From: Pseudomonas kairouanensis
GTDB taxonomy: Bacteria > Pseudomonadota > Gammaproteobacteria > Pseudomonadales > Pseudomonadaceae
Direction of reading: 5' to 3'
DNA: 64,000 nt
Assembly: GCF_004682055.1 (NCBI RefSeq)
Contig: NZ_QUZU01000018.1
Location: 42,283 to 106,282 of the forward strand
Shown here: positions 41,793-51,116 of the stretch, in pieces
How positions within the stretch are numbered: the first letter of the stretch is position 1
Layout of the letters: the number at the start of each line of letters is the position of its first letter
The notes under the pieces: generated by a model
Told to the model about the DNA's origin: nothing
Databases searched by the model: none
Seen by the model: only the letters and a program-made list of their open reading frames with translations
Made by a program: the position numbers and the translations under genes

Positions 41793-44246
41793 CTACCAGT
41801 CGTAGGTCAGGCTCGACACCGCCGTGCGCCCTTCGCCGTAGTAGCAGTCCAGGTCGCTGGTGCACTGCGACACGTAGGTCTTGTTGGTGAGGTTTTGCAC
41901 GTTCAGCGCCAGCTTCACGCCCTTGAGCTTGAGCGGCGAGCGGCTCAGGTCGTAGCTCAGGCTGGCGTCGTAGACGCTGTATGACGGCACGGTAAAGGCG
42001 CCGGCGTAGTAGTCCCCCAGGCTTTGGCGCGCGTAGCGAACGCCCAGGCCGGCACCGAGGCCGGCCAGTGGCGTATCCCCAAGCACCGTGTAGTTGACCC
42101 ACATCGATGCAGTGAGCGGCGAGATGCCAGCGGGGTGGCGGCCTTCGCGGCCGTCGTTGTCCTGGGTGTACTTGACGTCGTTGCGCGAGGCCGAGGCGAT
42201 GACGTCCCAGGCATCGCTGATAGCGGCCTTGGCTTCCAGTTCTACGCCGCGTGAACGCATGGCGCCGCTTTGGGTGCTGTACAGGGGATTCTGTGGGTTG
42301 GTGGTCAGCACGTTTTCCTGGTCAAGCTGGTACACCGACACCTGCACAAAACTCTTCTGGCCCGGCGGTTGGTACTTCACGCCGACTTCATATTGCTTGC
42401 CGGTGGAGGGGTCGAACGGCTTGCTGTTGGCATCGGTGCCGGTCAGCGGCAGGAAGGATTCGGAGTAGCTCACAAACGGCGCCAGGCCGTTATCGAACAG
42501 ATACACCAGGCCTGCCCTGCCGGTGAAGGCTTCGTCCTTGCTGGCGAAGCGGGTGCCTTGCAGCGGCTCTTTGTTGACCACGCTGGCCCAGTCATAACGC
42601 CCGCCCAGCACCAGCGCCCATTTGTCCCACTTGATCTGGTCCTGCACATACAGCCCGGTCTGGGTCAGGGTACGGTCCCACTGGTACGGTTGGCGGTAGT
42701 CGATGCGCTGGCCGTAGACCGGGTTGAACAGGTCGAGCGCTGCCGCCGTACGGTCGTAAAGGCCGTGGAACAAGGAGCCGGAGTGGTAATAATCCAGGCC
42801 GAAAATCATCGTGTGGGACAACGCGCCGGTGTCGAATTCGGCCTGGGCGATGCTGTCCACGCCAAAGACTTTGTTGTTCTGCGCCCAGTCCACCGCGTAG
42901 CGCTGCTGGTAGCGTTGGTCCTCCACACCGGTGGCCGGGTTGGCGACAAAGGCGTAGCCGTGCAGCGGCGCGGTGTAGCGGTCGTCGACCTCGGCGTAGC
43001 GCGCGTTTTGCTTGAAGGTCCAGGTGTCGTTGAGGCGGTGGGAAATTTCGTAGCCCAGTACGTATTGCTCACGGTTGTACTGGTTGACGCCCGGCTCGCC
43101 GAGGAACAGGTCGCGCTTGATCTTGCCGTTGGGGCTAGACCACAACGTGCCCGACGCTGGCAGGCCTTGGGCTTCAGGCACGCCTTTGTCTTTCTGGTAC
43201 TGGGCGAACAGGGTCAGGCTGGTGTCATCGTTGGGTCGCCAGGTGAAGCTGGGGGCGATGAACTGGCGTTTGTTTTCGACGTAGTTGATTTCGTCCTGCC
43301 CGTCGTTGGCCAGGCCGGTGAGACGGTAGAGAAACTGGCCCTGCTCATCCAGCGGGCCGCTCAGGTCGATGGCCGCGCTTTTGTGCTCGTAGGTGCCGGC
43401 TTCCAGTACCACCTGGTGTATCGGGGTTTCACTGGGGCGCTTGCTGACCATGCTGACGATGCCGCCCGGCTGGTTTTGCCCATAGAGCACCGAGGCCGGG
43501 CCCTTGAGTACTTCAATACGCTCCAGGGAGTACGGCTCGATCTGCAACGCGCCGCCGGTACTGCCGCCGCCGTAGGGCAGGTGCAAACCGTCGAGGTACA
43601 GCGGCGTGGGCGAGAAGCCCCGCGAGGTCGGTTCATCGAACAACTTGACCCGGTCGGCAAAACCGCCAGCCGCCATGCCTGGCGTGTAGAGCAGCGCCTG
43701 GGTAACGCTCTGGGCACCCCGCGCCTTGATCTCTGCGGCCGTGATCACGTTGATGGTCTGGGGGATTTCCACCAGCGCCGAATCGGTCTTGCTGCCGGAC
43801 GCGCTACGGGTGGCGACGATGCCATCCACCGGCCCCCAGGCGCTTTCCTGGGCTTGCTGGCCGCTGATTTGCGTCGCGCCCAGTTGCACGGTGTCGCCCT
43901 GGGCAATGGCCTGCAACGACCAGCCACCCTGGGACTGCATCGCCACCAACCCGCTGCCCGCCAACAGCCGCTCCAAACCCGCCGCCACCGCATAACGCCC
44001 CTGCAGACCAGCGCTGCGCTTGCCTTCAGTGAGCGTGGCGTCTACCGACAACAAGATGCCGGAGGCACTGGCAAAGCGGTTCAACGCCTGGTCCAGGCTA
44101 CCTGCGGGGATGTTGTAGGCACGCAGGGCTTCGGTGCTTTGCTCGGCGTAAACCAGGGTCGGCACCAGCGGCACCGTCGCCAGCAGGCTGACAAACAGGC
44201 CACGACGCAGGGCGCGGGCCAAGGGTTGGATTGGGTGGTGCGGCAT
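41793..44246 (-). CDS. TonB-dependent siderophore receptor with STN signalling domain
   Basis: The 817-residue outer-membrane receptor has a signal peptide (VPLVPTLVYA), an N-terminal STN domain (residues 38-110, NIPAGSLDQALNRFASASGILLS), the TonB box region and plug (PQTINVITAAEIKARGAQSVTQALLYTPGM, LKGPASVLYGQNQPGGIVSMVSKRP) and a 22-strand barrel. The last strand ends SSLTYDW. The STN domain passes the ligand-occupied signal to FecR, so this is the receptor of the FecI/FecR pair transcribed upstream. The GFSPTPLYLDGLHLPYGG segment resembles ferri-siderophore (FpvA/FoxA) receptors. The exact siderophore cannot be read from sequence. No periplasmic or permease genes follow. Confidence 0.95.
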   Translation of the reverse strand: MPHHPIQPLARALRRGLFVSLLATVPLVPTLVYAEQSTEALRAYNIPAGSLDQALNRFASASGILLSVDATLTEGKRSAGLQGRYAVAAGLERLLAGSGLVAMQSQGGWSLQAIAQGDTVQLGATQISGQQAQESAWGPVDGIVATRSASGSKTDSALVEIPQTINVITAAEIKARGAQSVTQALLYTPGMAAGGFADRVKLFDEPTSRGFSPTPLYLDGLHLPYGGGSTGGALQIEPYSLERIEVLKGPASVLYGQNQPGGIVSMVSKRPSETPIHQVVLEAGTYEHKSAAIDLSGPLDEQGQFLYRLTGLANDGQDEINYVENKRQFIAPSFTWRPNDDTSLTLFAQYQKDKGVPEAQGLPASGTLWSSPNGKIKRDLFLGEPGVNQYNREQYVLGYEISHRLNDTWTFKQNARYAEVDDRYTAPLHGYAFVANPATGVEDQRYQQRYAVDWAQNNKVFGVDSIAQAEFDTGALSHTMIFGLDYYHSGSLFHGLYDRTAAALDLFNPVYGQRIDYRQPYQWDRTLTQTGLYVQDQIKWDKWALVLGGRYDWASVVNKEPLQGTRFASKDEAFTGRAGLVYLFDNGLAPFVSYSESFLPLTGTDANSKPFDPSTGKQYEVGVKYQPPGQKSFVQVSVYQLDQENVLTTNPQNPLYSTQSGAMRSRGVELEAKAAISDAWDVIASASRNDVKYTQDNDGREGRHPAGISPLTASMWVNYTVLGDTPLAGLGAGLGVRYARQSLGDYYAGAFTVPSYSVYDASLSYDLSRSPLKLKGVKLALNVQNLTNKTYVSQCTSDLDCYYGEGRTAVSSLTYDW

Positions 44247-44338
44247 TGCAGGACTCCCCGTGAGATCGCTTCTTGATTGGCTTTCAAGAGGTATCCCGAG
44301 CGGGGTACAAAAACCGACAACGCGTTTAGAAATTTTTT

Positions 44339-45289
44339 TCAGACCCGTGCCTTGATCGTTACCCAGTAGCGCGTGACGGCTTGTACCTGGACCGGCAACG
44401 AACGCTCCAGGGCAGCGAGGATCGCGTCGGTGTCGTTCAGCGGAAACACCCCGGTGAGCAACAAGCCGGCCACCGCCTGATCACAGCGCAACAGCCCAGG
44501 GCGATAGCGGCTCAGTTGCTCCACGAACGCCCCCAGTGGCTGGCGCTCGGCGATCAGGCGATGCTCGGTCCAACTGCTGGTATTGGCGTCCACCGCTGGC
44601 AGGTTTGAGCTCTGGCGTTGGTTGAACCACAGGCTGTCGCCAGCGTTCATCTGCACCGCCAGGCCGTGCACCGGGGTCACCCGCACGCGGCCTTCGTAAA
44701 GATCGACGCGGCTACCATCGGCCCACTCACGCACGGCAAAACGGGTACCCAGCGCCTGCACATCACCGGCCGGGGTTTGGACGATCAGCGGGCGCAGCGG
44801 GTCGTGGCCGCTGGTCAACAAGATCTCGCCACGAATCAGGCAGATACGCCGCTCGGTGGCACTAAAGCGCAGGTCAACCGCACTGTCGCTGTTGAGGTCC
44901 AGGCGCGTGCCGTCGCTGAGAGTGACGTGGCGAATCTCACCCGTGGGGGTGCGGTACTCGGCGAATGCCGCTTGCCAGGGTTCACTGCGCTGCACCAGGT
45001 AACCGCTGCCACCGGCGATCAACAGTGCACCGAGCAACTTGAGCGCGGCACGGCGCTGAGTGTCCGGGCTGTCGCGCAGCACCGCGCGGGCACTGTCGGC
45101 GGGCACGCCCCCCAGGGTTTGCTGCAGGTGCTGCAAGCGCTGCCAGGCGCGACGATGCTCCGGATCAGCGGCCTGCCACTGGGCAAAGGCCTCGCGTTGT
45201 TCGCCCCGCAAGTCGCCACCCCACTGCAGCATCAACCACTCGCTGGCTTGCTCGACAACGGCCGGGGCGATGGGCGCGTCCTGCCTCAT
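44339..45289 (-). CDS. FecR-family anti-sigma / sigma regulator
   Basis: This 316-residue inner-membrane protein receives the signal from the STN domain and controls the FecI-type sigma. The N-terminal part (WLMLQWGGDLRGEQREAFAQW...) precedes one TM segment (about residues 82-99, ALKLLGALLIAGGSGYLV). The periplasmic FecR domain contains RHVTLSDGTRLDLNSDSAVDLRFSATERRICLIRGE and the C-terminal IKARV. Its start overlaps the sigma gene upstream by 4 nt (ATGA), and 92 bp separate it from the receptor. Confidence 0.95.
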   Translation of the reverse strand: MRQDAPIAPAVVEQASEWLMLQWGGDLRGEQREAFAQWQAADPEHRRAWQRLQHLQQTLGGVPADSARAVLRDSPDTQRRAALKLLGALLIAGGSGYLVQRSEPWQAAFAEYRTPTGEIRHVTLSDGTRLDLNSDSAVDLRFSATERRICLIRGEILLTSGHDPLRPLIVQTPAGDVQALGTRFAVREWADGSRVDLYEGRVRVTPVHGLAVQMNAGDSLWFNQRQSSNLPAVDANTSSWTEHRLIAERQPLGAFVEQLSRYRPGLLRCDQAVAGLLLTGVFPLNDTDAILAALERSLPVQVQAVTRYWVTIKARV

Positions 45290-45795
45290 TCTTCATAGAC
45301 CACTTGGTAGCAGGCGACGATGGCGCGGGTCATGTACTTCTGCACAGAACTGACGGTGACGCCCAAGCGCTCGGCGATCTGCGTGTAGGTCAGCCCTTCG
45401 AACTGCGACAGCAGGAAGGCGCGGCGCACGTTGTCGGGCATGCGGTCGAGCATGGCGTCGATCTGCATCAGGGTTTCAAGGATCAGCGCGCGGGTTTCCA
45501 GGGACGGCGACTCCGGCTCCGGCAAGTGCGCGATGCTTTCCAGGTAAGCGCGCTCGATGCGCAAGCGCCGCCACTGGTCGATCACCAGGTTGCGCGCGAT
45601 CTGCGCCAGGTAGCTGCGGCTTTCCTTGTCGCCGGGGAAACGCCCGGACACCAGCAGGCGCAGGAAGGTGTCCTGGGCCACATCGGCGGCATGCTCGCGG
45701 TCGCCCAGGCGCTTGCGCAGCCAGCCTTGCAGCCAGCCGTGATGGTCGCGGTACAGGAGATGAAGCTGTTGCTGGCCGTCAGTCGCGGTGTCCAT
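45286..45795 (-). CDS. FecI-type iron-responsive ECF sigma factor
   Basis: The 169-residue product starts MDTATDGQQQLHLLYRDHHGWL (ATG 45795; an upstream ATG at 45831 lies inside the Fur box and is unlikely). Region 2 contains LRKRLGDREHAADVAQDTFLRLL and ARNLVIDQWRRLRIER; region 4 shows RAFLLSQFEGLTYTQIAERLGVTVSSVQKYMTRAI. It drives transcription of the TonB receptor gene once FecR signals. Fur repression of this gene is implied by the Fur box at 45817-45835. Confidence 0.94.
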   Translation of the reverse strand: MDTATDGQQQLHLLYRDHHGWLQGWLRKRLGDREHAADVAQDTFLRLLVSGRFPGDKESRSYLAQIARNLVIDQWRRLRIERAYLESIAHLPEPESPSLETRALILETLMQIDAMLDRMPDNVRRAFLLSQFEGLTYTQIAERLGVTVSSVQKYMTRAIVACYQVVYEE

Positions 45796-45816
45796 GAAAA
45801 GCTCAGATACACTATT

Positions 45817-45835
45817 GAGAGCAATTATCATTACA
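45817..45835 (-). promoter_or_regulatory. Fur box upstream of the fecI-like gene
   Basis: The minus-strand sequence TGTAATGATAATTGCTCTC matches 13 of 19 positions of the Fur consensus GATAATGATAATCATTATC, with a full TAATGATAAT core. It begins 22 nt upstream of the sigma gene start, so iron repletion would shut off the sigma/FecR/receptor unit. Confidence 0.75.
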
Positions 45836-45868
45836 CCTTATTTCGCGACTGACAAAACTCTTTGTTGA

Positions 45869-47314
45869 TCAGCGCGCGACGGTTTGCAGCGGATACACCG
45901 ACTCCCAGCCCCCGCCCAACGCTTTGTACAGCCCCACCATGGCCAGGGACACGCCGGTGGAACTCTCTACCCATTGCTCTTGCGTGGCCAACAGCGCGCC
46001 TTGCACGGTGAGCACGTTGACGAAATCCACCACGCCTTCCACGTACTGATGTTGCGCCGTCGCCAGCGCGATCTGGTTCTGGCGCACCGCTTCGGCAAGG
46101 CTGTCGCGACGTAGTTGGCTGGCGTTGTAACGGGTCAGCTGGTCGTCGATCTCATGCCAGGCGCGCAACACGGTTTGCTGGTAAGCCAGCGCCGCTTCCT
46201 GTTGCTGGGCTTCGCGCAGGTTCAACATGCCTTCGAGGCGCCCGCCATTGAACAGCGGCAGGCTGAACCGCGGGCCAAAGGCAAATGCGCGGGAGCCCCA
46301 CGAACCGAAATCCGACAACTGCATGGCTTGGGAACCCAGGCTGCCGGACAGGGTGATGCGTGGGTAGAAGTCGCCCTTGGCCACCCCGATGTTGGCGGTG
46401 GCGGCATGCAAGCGGGCTTCGGCCTGGCGAATGTCCGGGCGTCGCTCGGCCAGTTCCGACGGCAGGCCGATGGCAACTTGGCGTTGGGTCTGCGGTACGG
46501 CGGCGTCCTTGGACAGCTGCGCGTGCAGGGCTTGGGGTGGTTCGCCCATCAGCAGGCTCAGGGCGTTGATCAACTGGTCCTGGCGTTGTTGCAGGTCCGG
46601 CAGGCGCGCTTCGATGGCGGCGACCTGGGCGGCAGCTTCGGCCACGTCCAGGTCGGTGGCCACGCCGTCGGCCAGGCGCAACTGCGAGAGCTTGAGGCTG
46701 TGGCGCGCGACATCGAGGTTTTGCTCGGTCACGGCGCGGGTGTTTTGTACGCCGCGCAGTTGGATGTAGTCCTGGGCGGTCTCGGCAAGCACCGACAGCA
46801 ACACGGCACGGCGGTCGTTTTCGGCGACTTGCAGGGTGGCGTCGGCAGCTTCGGTTTCGCGCTTTACGCGGCCCCAGAAGTCCAGTTCCCAGGAGGCGGA
46901 AAAGCCCGCATCCCACTGGTTGAACGCCGCACGGCCGTTCTCGCCGGACGGGTCGCTCAGGCCTTTGCCGCTGTTACGTTTGCGCTGGTAGGCACCCGAC
47001 GCATCGACGTTGGGGTAACGCTCGGCGGTAGTCACCTGGCGTACGGCGCGGCTTTGTTCCAGGCGACTGCTGGCCAGTTTCAGGTCGAGGTTATCGGTGA
47101 GCGCTCGGCGTGTGAGGGCCGACAGTTGCGCGTCGTGGAACACGTCCCACCAGCGCTCCTGCAGGGGGTCGCTGACGGCACGGCTGGAAGCTTGACGCCC
47201 CTGGGGTTCACTCCACTGCGTCACTTGCGGGCTTTGGGGTTTCTGGAAATCTGGGCCAACGGTGCAGGCACTCAGGCTGATGAGGCTCAAGGTGAGCCAG
47301 GCCACTTGTTTCAT
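45869..47314 (-). CDS. Outer-membrane efflux lipoprotein, NodT/OprM family (EmrAB-linked)
   Basis: The TolC-type channel of a three-part MFS pump, 481 residues. It has a lipobox LSACTVGPDFQKPQ, then the two OEP repeat halves (LDLKLASSRLEQSRAVRQVTTAERYPNVDASGAY and RRPDIRQAEARLHAATANIGVAKGDFYP). It overlaps the HlyD gene upstream by 4 nt. It is a distinct paralogue of the protein at 30941-32383, sharing only the family motifs. Confidence 0.95.
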   Translation of the reverse strand: MKQVAWLTLSLISLSACTVGPDFQKPQSPQVTQWSEPQGRQASSRAVSDPLQERWWDVFHDAQLSALTRRALTDNLDLKLASSRLEQSRAVRQVTTAERYPNVDASGAYQRKRNSGKGLSDPSGENGRAAFNQWDAGFSASWELDFWGRVKRETEAADATLQVAENDRRAVLLSVLAETAQDYIQLRGVQNTRAVTEQNLDVARHSLKLSQLRLADGVATDLDVAEAAAQVAAIEARLPDLQQRQDQLINALSLLMGEPPQALHAQLSKDAAVPQTQRQVAIGLPSELAERRPDIRQAEARLHAATANIGVAKGDFYPRITLSGSLGSQAMQLSDFGSWGSRAFAFGPRFSLPLFNGGRLEGMLNLREAQQQEAALAYQQTVLRAWHEIDDQLTRYNASQLRRDSLAEAVRQNQIALATAQHQYVEGVVDFVNVLTVQGALLATQEQWVESSTGVSLAMVGLYKALGGGWESVYPLQTVAR

Positions 47315-48369
47315 TGCTGGGCCACCTCACGTTGTTTCGCCACCGGTTGGGTATCGACGCTGGCTTCCACCGACATGCCCACCCGCAGGCGCTCGGTGAG
47401 TGGCTGGTTGGGCTCCAGCACGATCTTCACCGGAATGCGCTGCACCACCTTGGTGAAGTTGCCGGTGGCATTGTCTGGCTTGACCGCGGCAAAGGTCACG
47501 CCGGTAGCGGGCGCGAGGCTTTCCAGATGGCCGTTGAGCAACTCGCCGTCGAGGCTGTCGACACGCACCTGCACAGCTTGGCCGGCGTGCATATGGGAGA
47601 GTTGGGTTTCCTGGAAATTGGCCACCACGTAGGCCTCTTCCAGCGGCACCACCGCGAGGATCTTGCTGCCCGGCGTCACATAGGCGCCGACCCGCACCGC
47701 CCGCTCGCCGACCATGCCGTCCACCGGTGCGACGATACGCGTGTACGACAGTTGATAACTGGCCAGTTCCAGTGCGGCCTGGGCGCGCTTGAGCCCACCT
47801 TCGGCCGCATCGCGCTGGGCGGTGAGAATCTCGACCTGCTTGCGCTCGGCCGCCAGCACCGCCGTGGCATTGGCCAGGCGTGCGGTGGCCTGGTCGATGC
47901 GGGTCTTGGCTTGCTGGGCGTTCTGCACGGTGCCCGCGCCCACACCCGCGAGGTGGTTGTAGCGATTCAGTTCGTGTTCGGCAAAGGCCATTTCGGCGCG
48001 GTCTGCCGCCACGGTAGCCTGGGCCTGGGCGATCACCGAGCTTTGGCGCTCCAGGGTCGCAGTGGCGTTTTTCAGCTGGGCTTGGGCGACCAACGTGTCG
48101 GCGTCGGCAGCCTGGGCGGCGGCGCGAAAGTCACGGTCGTCGATCAGCGCCAGCAGTTGCCCGGCTTTGACGCGCTGGTTGTCTTCCACCAGCACCTCTT
48201 TGATAAAGCCGGCCACGCGCGGCGCCACCAGGGTGAAGTCAGCGGCGACGAAGGCGTCGTTGGTGCTCTGGTGCTTGTTGCCCAACACGCCCGGCGCGAC
48301 CAGGTACACCAGCATGCCAACGGCAAATACGGCGATAACGGAGACGGCGATTTTATCTTTGCGTTTCAT
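47311..48369 (-). CDS. HlyD/EmrA-family membrane fusion protein
   Basis: This periplasmic adaptor (352 residues) has one TM helix (KIAVSVIAVFAVGMLVYLVAP), the lipoyl half-motif RVAGFIKEVLVEDNQRVKAGQLLALID and a long helical hairpin (ADTLVAQAQLKNATATLERQSSVIAQAQATVAADRAEMAFAEHELNRY). The second half-motif is YTRIVAPVDGMVGERAVRVGAYVTPG. The EmrA pattern, together with the EmrB-type MFS protein 14 nt upstream, makes this a drug or phenolic efflux system. Confidence 0.95.
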   Translation of the reverse strand: MKRKDKIAVSVIAVFAVGMLVYLVAPGVLGNKHQSTNDAFVAADFTLVAPRVAGFIKEVLVEDNQRVKAGQLLALIDDRDFRAAAQAADADTLVAQAQLKNATATLERQSSVIAQAQATVAADRAEMAFAEHELNRYNHLAGVGAGTVQNAQQAKTRIDQATARLANATAVLAAERKQVEILTAQRDAAEGGLKRAQAALELASYQLSYTRIVAPVDGMVGERAVRVGAYVTPGSKILAVVPLEEAYVVANFQETQLSHMHAGQAVQVRVDSLDGELLNGHLESLAPATGVTFAAVKPDNATGNFTKVVQRIPVKIVLEPNQPLTERLRVGMSVEASVDTQPVAKQREVAQQ

Positions 48370-48383
48370 GAACAGTCCTTAAA

Positions 48384-49919
48384 TCAAGTCGGTGCGCGGG
48401 GCGGAAGGATCCGCGTGGGCATCCAGAAAATCAGCAGGATCAACGCCACCGCGACGGCGGCCATGACGTAATAGAGATCCGAGGAGGTCAGCACCACCGC
48501 CTGCTCGTGCAGGCGGTGCGCCAGGCCCGGCGCGTCGCCGTCGGCCAGGGGCGAGTTGCCCAGGCGGTCCACCAACATGGTCGAGTGAAAGTGCAGGCGC
48601 TGGGTGGTCAGCGTGTCGATCACGCCGGTGGCGATCACGGCGGCCAGGCCCTTGACGGTATTGAACCAAGCCGACGCGAACGGGCCGTCTGTGGGTTGGA
48701 TGCTGCCGGTGGACAGCATCAGCAGCGGCAGCACTGCCATGGGTTGCCCGAAAATCTGCAGCAGGTACAGGCCGTAGAAATCGTCGCGAATCCACTCCGA
48801 CGTCAGGTGCGCACTGCCCACGCAGCACAGCACCAGCATGCCCAGGCCGATCCCCAGCACCCAACGGCAATCGACCCAGCGCAGGTTGCACAGCGCCGCC
48901 ACCAACGGCAGTGCGATCAGTTGCGGCAGCGCCATCAGCAGCATCACCGGCGCGGTTTGCAGCGGGCGATAGCCCTGCACCTGTGCGAGGAAACTCGACG
49001 GGATGATGATCACCGAGGTCAGCACCATCAGCACGCCCGCCAGCACGATCAGGGCGAACGCGAGGTTGCGCAGGCCCAGCATCTGCAGCTTGAAAAACGG
49101 CATCGGGTGCGACCATTCATTGACCATGAACAGCACCAGCAGCAGGCTGCCGCCGCTCAGTAAGAAGGTGATCAGGCCCGACTCGAACCAGTCCAGGCGA
49201 TTGCCTTGCAGGATGCCGATCACCAGCATGCAGATCGCCGGAAACCCCAGCAGCAGCCCGCGCCAGTTGAACTGTTTGAAGCGCTCCAGGCGCAGCGGAT
49301 CCTGCGGTAAGCCATAAGCCACAGCGGCCATCGCCAGCAGGCACGGGCCGACGATTTGCCAGAACGCCCATTGCCAGCCCACGTATTCGGTCCACAGCGC
49401 CGCCAACGGCGTGCCCAGGCTTGGGCCGAAGGTGGCGGTCAGTGCATAGCCGGCCAGGCCATACAATTTGACGTTGGCCGGCAGGAAACGCAGCGCCACG
49501 GTCATCAACATCGGCGGCAACGCACCACCGGCCAGGCCTTGAACGGTGCGCAACACCAGCAGGCTTTCGTAGTTCGGCGCGAACGGGCACAGGATGCCCA
49601 GCACGGTGAACAGCCCGATGGCGCACAGGGTGAAGCGACGCAGGGAGAAGGTCACCGAACACCAGGGCGCAAAGGCCATGGCCGACACGGAGGTGGCGGT
49701 GTAGGCGGCGACCAGCCAGGTGCCTTCGTCGAAGCCGATGTACAGCGCGCCACGGATGTCGGCGAGGGCGACCTTGGTGACCATCTCGTTGAGGCCAGAA
49801 ACCAGCACGGCCAGCAATACACCGACCAGGCCGATGATGATGCGCGGGCCGAAGACGGGCGGGGTAATGGCGACGGGTTTGGCTGCGGCCGCAGGGGTGG
49901 GGGCAGCGAGGGAAGTCAT
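48384..49919 (-). CDS. EmrB-type DHA2 MFS transporter
   Basis: The 511-residue proton-driven antiporter has about 14 TM helices: start IIIGLVGVLLAVLVSGLNEMVTK, a short periplasmic loop and motif LRRFTLCAIGLFTVLGILCPFAPN. TM4-5 carries VLRTVQGLAGGALPPMLMT and AGYALTATFGPSLGTPLAALWTEYVGWQWAFW. It works with the HlyD adaptor and OM channel downstream, forming an inner-to-outer conduit. The three genes form one operon. No dedicated regulator is adjacent apart from the LysR gene on the other side of the 49920-50142 gap. Confidence 0.95.
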   Translation of the reverse strand: MTSLAAPTPAAAAKPVAITPPVFGPRIIIGLVGVLLAVLVSGLNEMVTKVALADIRGALYIGFDEGTWLVAAYTATSVSAMAFAPWCSVTFSLRRFTLCAIGLFTVLGILCPFAPNYESLLVLRTVQGLAGGALPPMLMTVALRFLPANVKLYGLAGYALTATFGPSLGTPLAALWTEYVGWQWAFWQIVGPCLLAMAAVAYGLPQDPLRLERFKQFNWRGLLLGFPAICMLVIGILQGNRLDWFESGLITFLLSGGSLLLVLFMVNEWSHPMPFFKLQMLGLRNLAFALIVLAGVLMVLTSVIIIPSSFLAQVQGYRPLQTAPVMLLMALPQLIALPLVAALCNLRWVDCRWVLGIGLGMLVLCCVGSAHLTSEWIRDDFYGLYLLQIFGQPMAVLPLLMLSTGSIQPTDGPFASAWFNTVKGLAAVIATGVIDTLTTQRLHFHSTMLVDRLGNSPLADGDAPGLAHRLHEQAVVLTSSDLYYVMAAVAVALILLIFWMPTRILPPRAPT

Positions 49920-50038
49920 GAACGGGTAACTCGGTGTGATAAATACCCGAGCAGTTTAATCAGGCACACACATGACAAAAAGTTACATGTCGGCAGGTTA
50001 TAAGTGCGCTGGACGCAACGCTTACAGTCAACACAAAA

Positions 50039-50127
50039 CCCTGTGGGAGCGGGCTTGCTCGCGAATACGGTGGGTCAGTGAAAAATGTTCTAGCTGACCC
50101 ACTGCATTCGCGAACAAGCCCCACATT
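50039..50127. repeat. REP-like long imperfect palindrome
   Basis: CCCTGTGGGAGCGGGCTTGC starts the left arm and AACAAGCCCCACATTTT ends the right. An inner pair TGGGTCAGTGAAA / TAGCTGACCCA and CGCGAAT / ATTCGCG hold the middle. It lies between the LysR and MFS genes, both on the minus strand. Confidence 0.75.
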
Positions 50128-50142
50128 TTGACCGCGTTCACT

Positions 50143-51063
50143 TTAGGTGGGCTGGGCTTCCAACCAGGTGGCATGGCAGCTTTCGCGCATGGTCTCACGC
50201 AGCCATTTGTGCGCCGGGTCTTTGTCGAAACGCGGGTGCCAGGATTGCGCCAAGACCAGCGTTGGCAGCGAGATCGGCAATGGAAATGCGCGCAATGGCA
50301 GTTTCAGGCGATTGGCGCTGTAAAGCGCTTCTTTGGGCACCGGCAGGATCAAGTCGGAATCCGGCAGCATGAACATCGCACCGTGAAAACCCGGTGCAAT
50401 CATCGCCACCCGGCGCTCCAGCCCCTGGGCGTTCAGCGCTGTGTCGATCGGCCCACGGGCGATACCACGGCGCGAAATGCTGATGTGGGAGTAACTGGCA
50501 AAGCGCGCCGCGGTGATTTCTTCGTCAAACAACGGATGGTCTTGCCGCGCCAGGCCGACGAAGGTGGTGGAGAACAGGTTCTGCACCTTCACTTCGGGGC
50601 TGGTGGGCATGGTGTTGCTCACCCGCAGGTCCAGGCGGCCTTCGCGCAGGGCTTCGTCGTCGGTGTCGGCTTCGGGCACAAAGCACAGCTCGCACAGCGG
50701 CGCCATGCGTTCCATGGTGTCGAACAGACGGCCACCATACACACCGATAAAAAAATCGTTGGCCCGTACGCTGAAGCGTCGGCGCAAGGTGCTCAAGTCC
50801 ACCTCATCGGCCGAGCGAAACACCAGTGCCGCCTGCTCCACCACGTTGCGCACCTGGGCCTGCAACTGCAAGGCCTTGGGCGTCGGCACCAGGCCACGTC
50901 CGGCGCGCACCAGGATCGGATCGCCCACCGCCTCGCGAATGCGTGTGAGGGTGCGGCTCATGGCGGCGGGGCTGAGGTTCATGCGGCGCGCGGCGCCCAC
51001 CACGCTGCCCTCGTCGAGCAGGGCGTCGAGGGCGACCAGCAGGTTCATGTCCGGTAATTGCAT
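50143..51063 (-). CDS. LysR-family transcriptional regulator
   Basis: The 306-residue product begins MQLPDMNLLVALDALLDEGSVVGAARRMNLSPAAMSRTLTRIREAVGDPILVRAGRGLVPTPKAL, a typical LysR helix-turn-helix. A C-terminal effector domain follows (LDLRVSNTMPTSPEVKVQNLF, FPLPISLPTLVLAQSWHPRF). The start at 51063 is preferred over 51072. It could regulate the ABC/dioxygenase operon immediately upstream (the same strand, 54 bp) or the MFS pump downstream; neither is divergent, so its target is uncertain. Confidence 0.93.
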   Translation of the reverse strand: MQLPDMNLLVALDALLDEGSVVGAARRMNLSPAAMSRTLTRIREAVGDPILVRAGRGLVPTPKALQLQAQVRNVVEQAALVFRSADEVDLSTLRRRFSVRANDFFIGVYGGRLFDTMERMAPLCELCFVPEADTDDEALREGRLDLRVSNTMPTSPEVKVQNLFSTTFVGLARQDHPLFDEEITAARFASYSHISISRRGIARGPIDTALNAQGLERRVAMIAPGFHGAMFMLPDSDLILPVPKEALYSANRLKLPLRAFPLPISLPTLVLAQSWHPRFDKDPAHKWLRETMRESCHATWLEAQPT

Positions 51064-51116
51064 GCCAAGCACTCATGGTCGGTGGGGAGTGAATTGGCCG
51101 CAATCCTAGCAGGAGA

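Noticed and set aside
18998..50127. GTGGGAGCGGGCTTGCTCGCG repeats as a CRISPR array
   Set aside because: Copies are single, far apart and palindromic. There is no regular spacing or cas gene.
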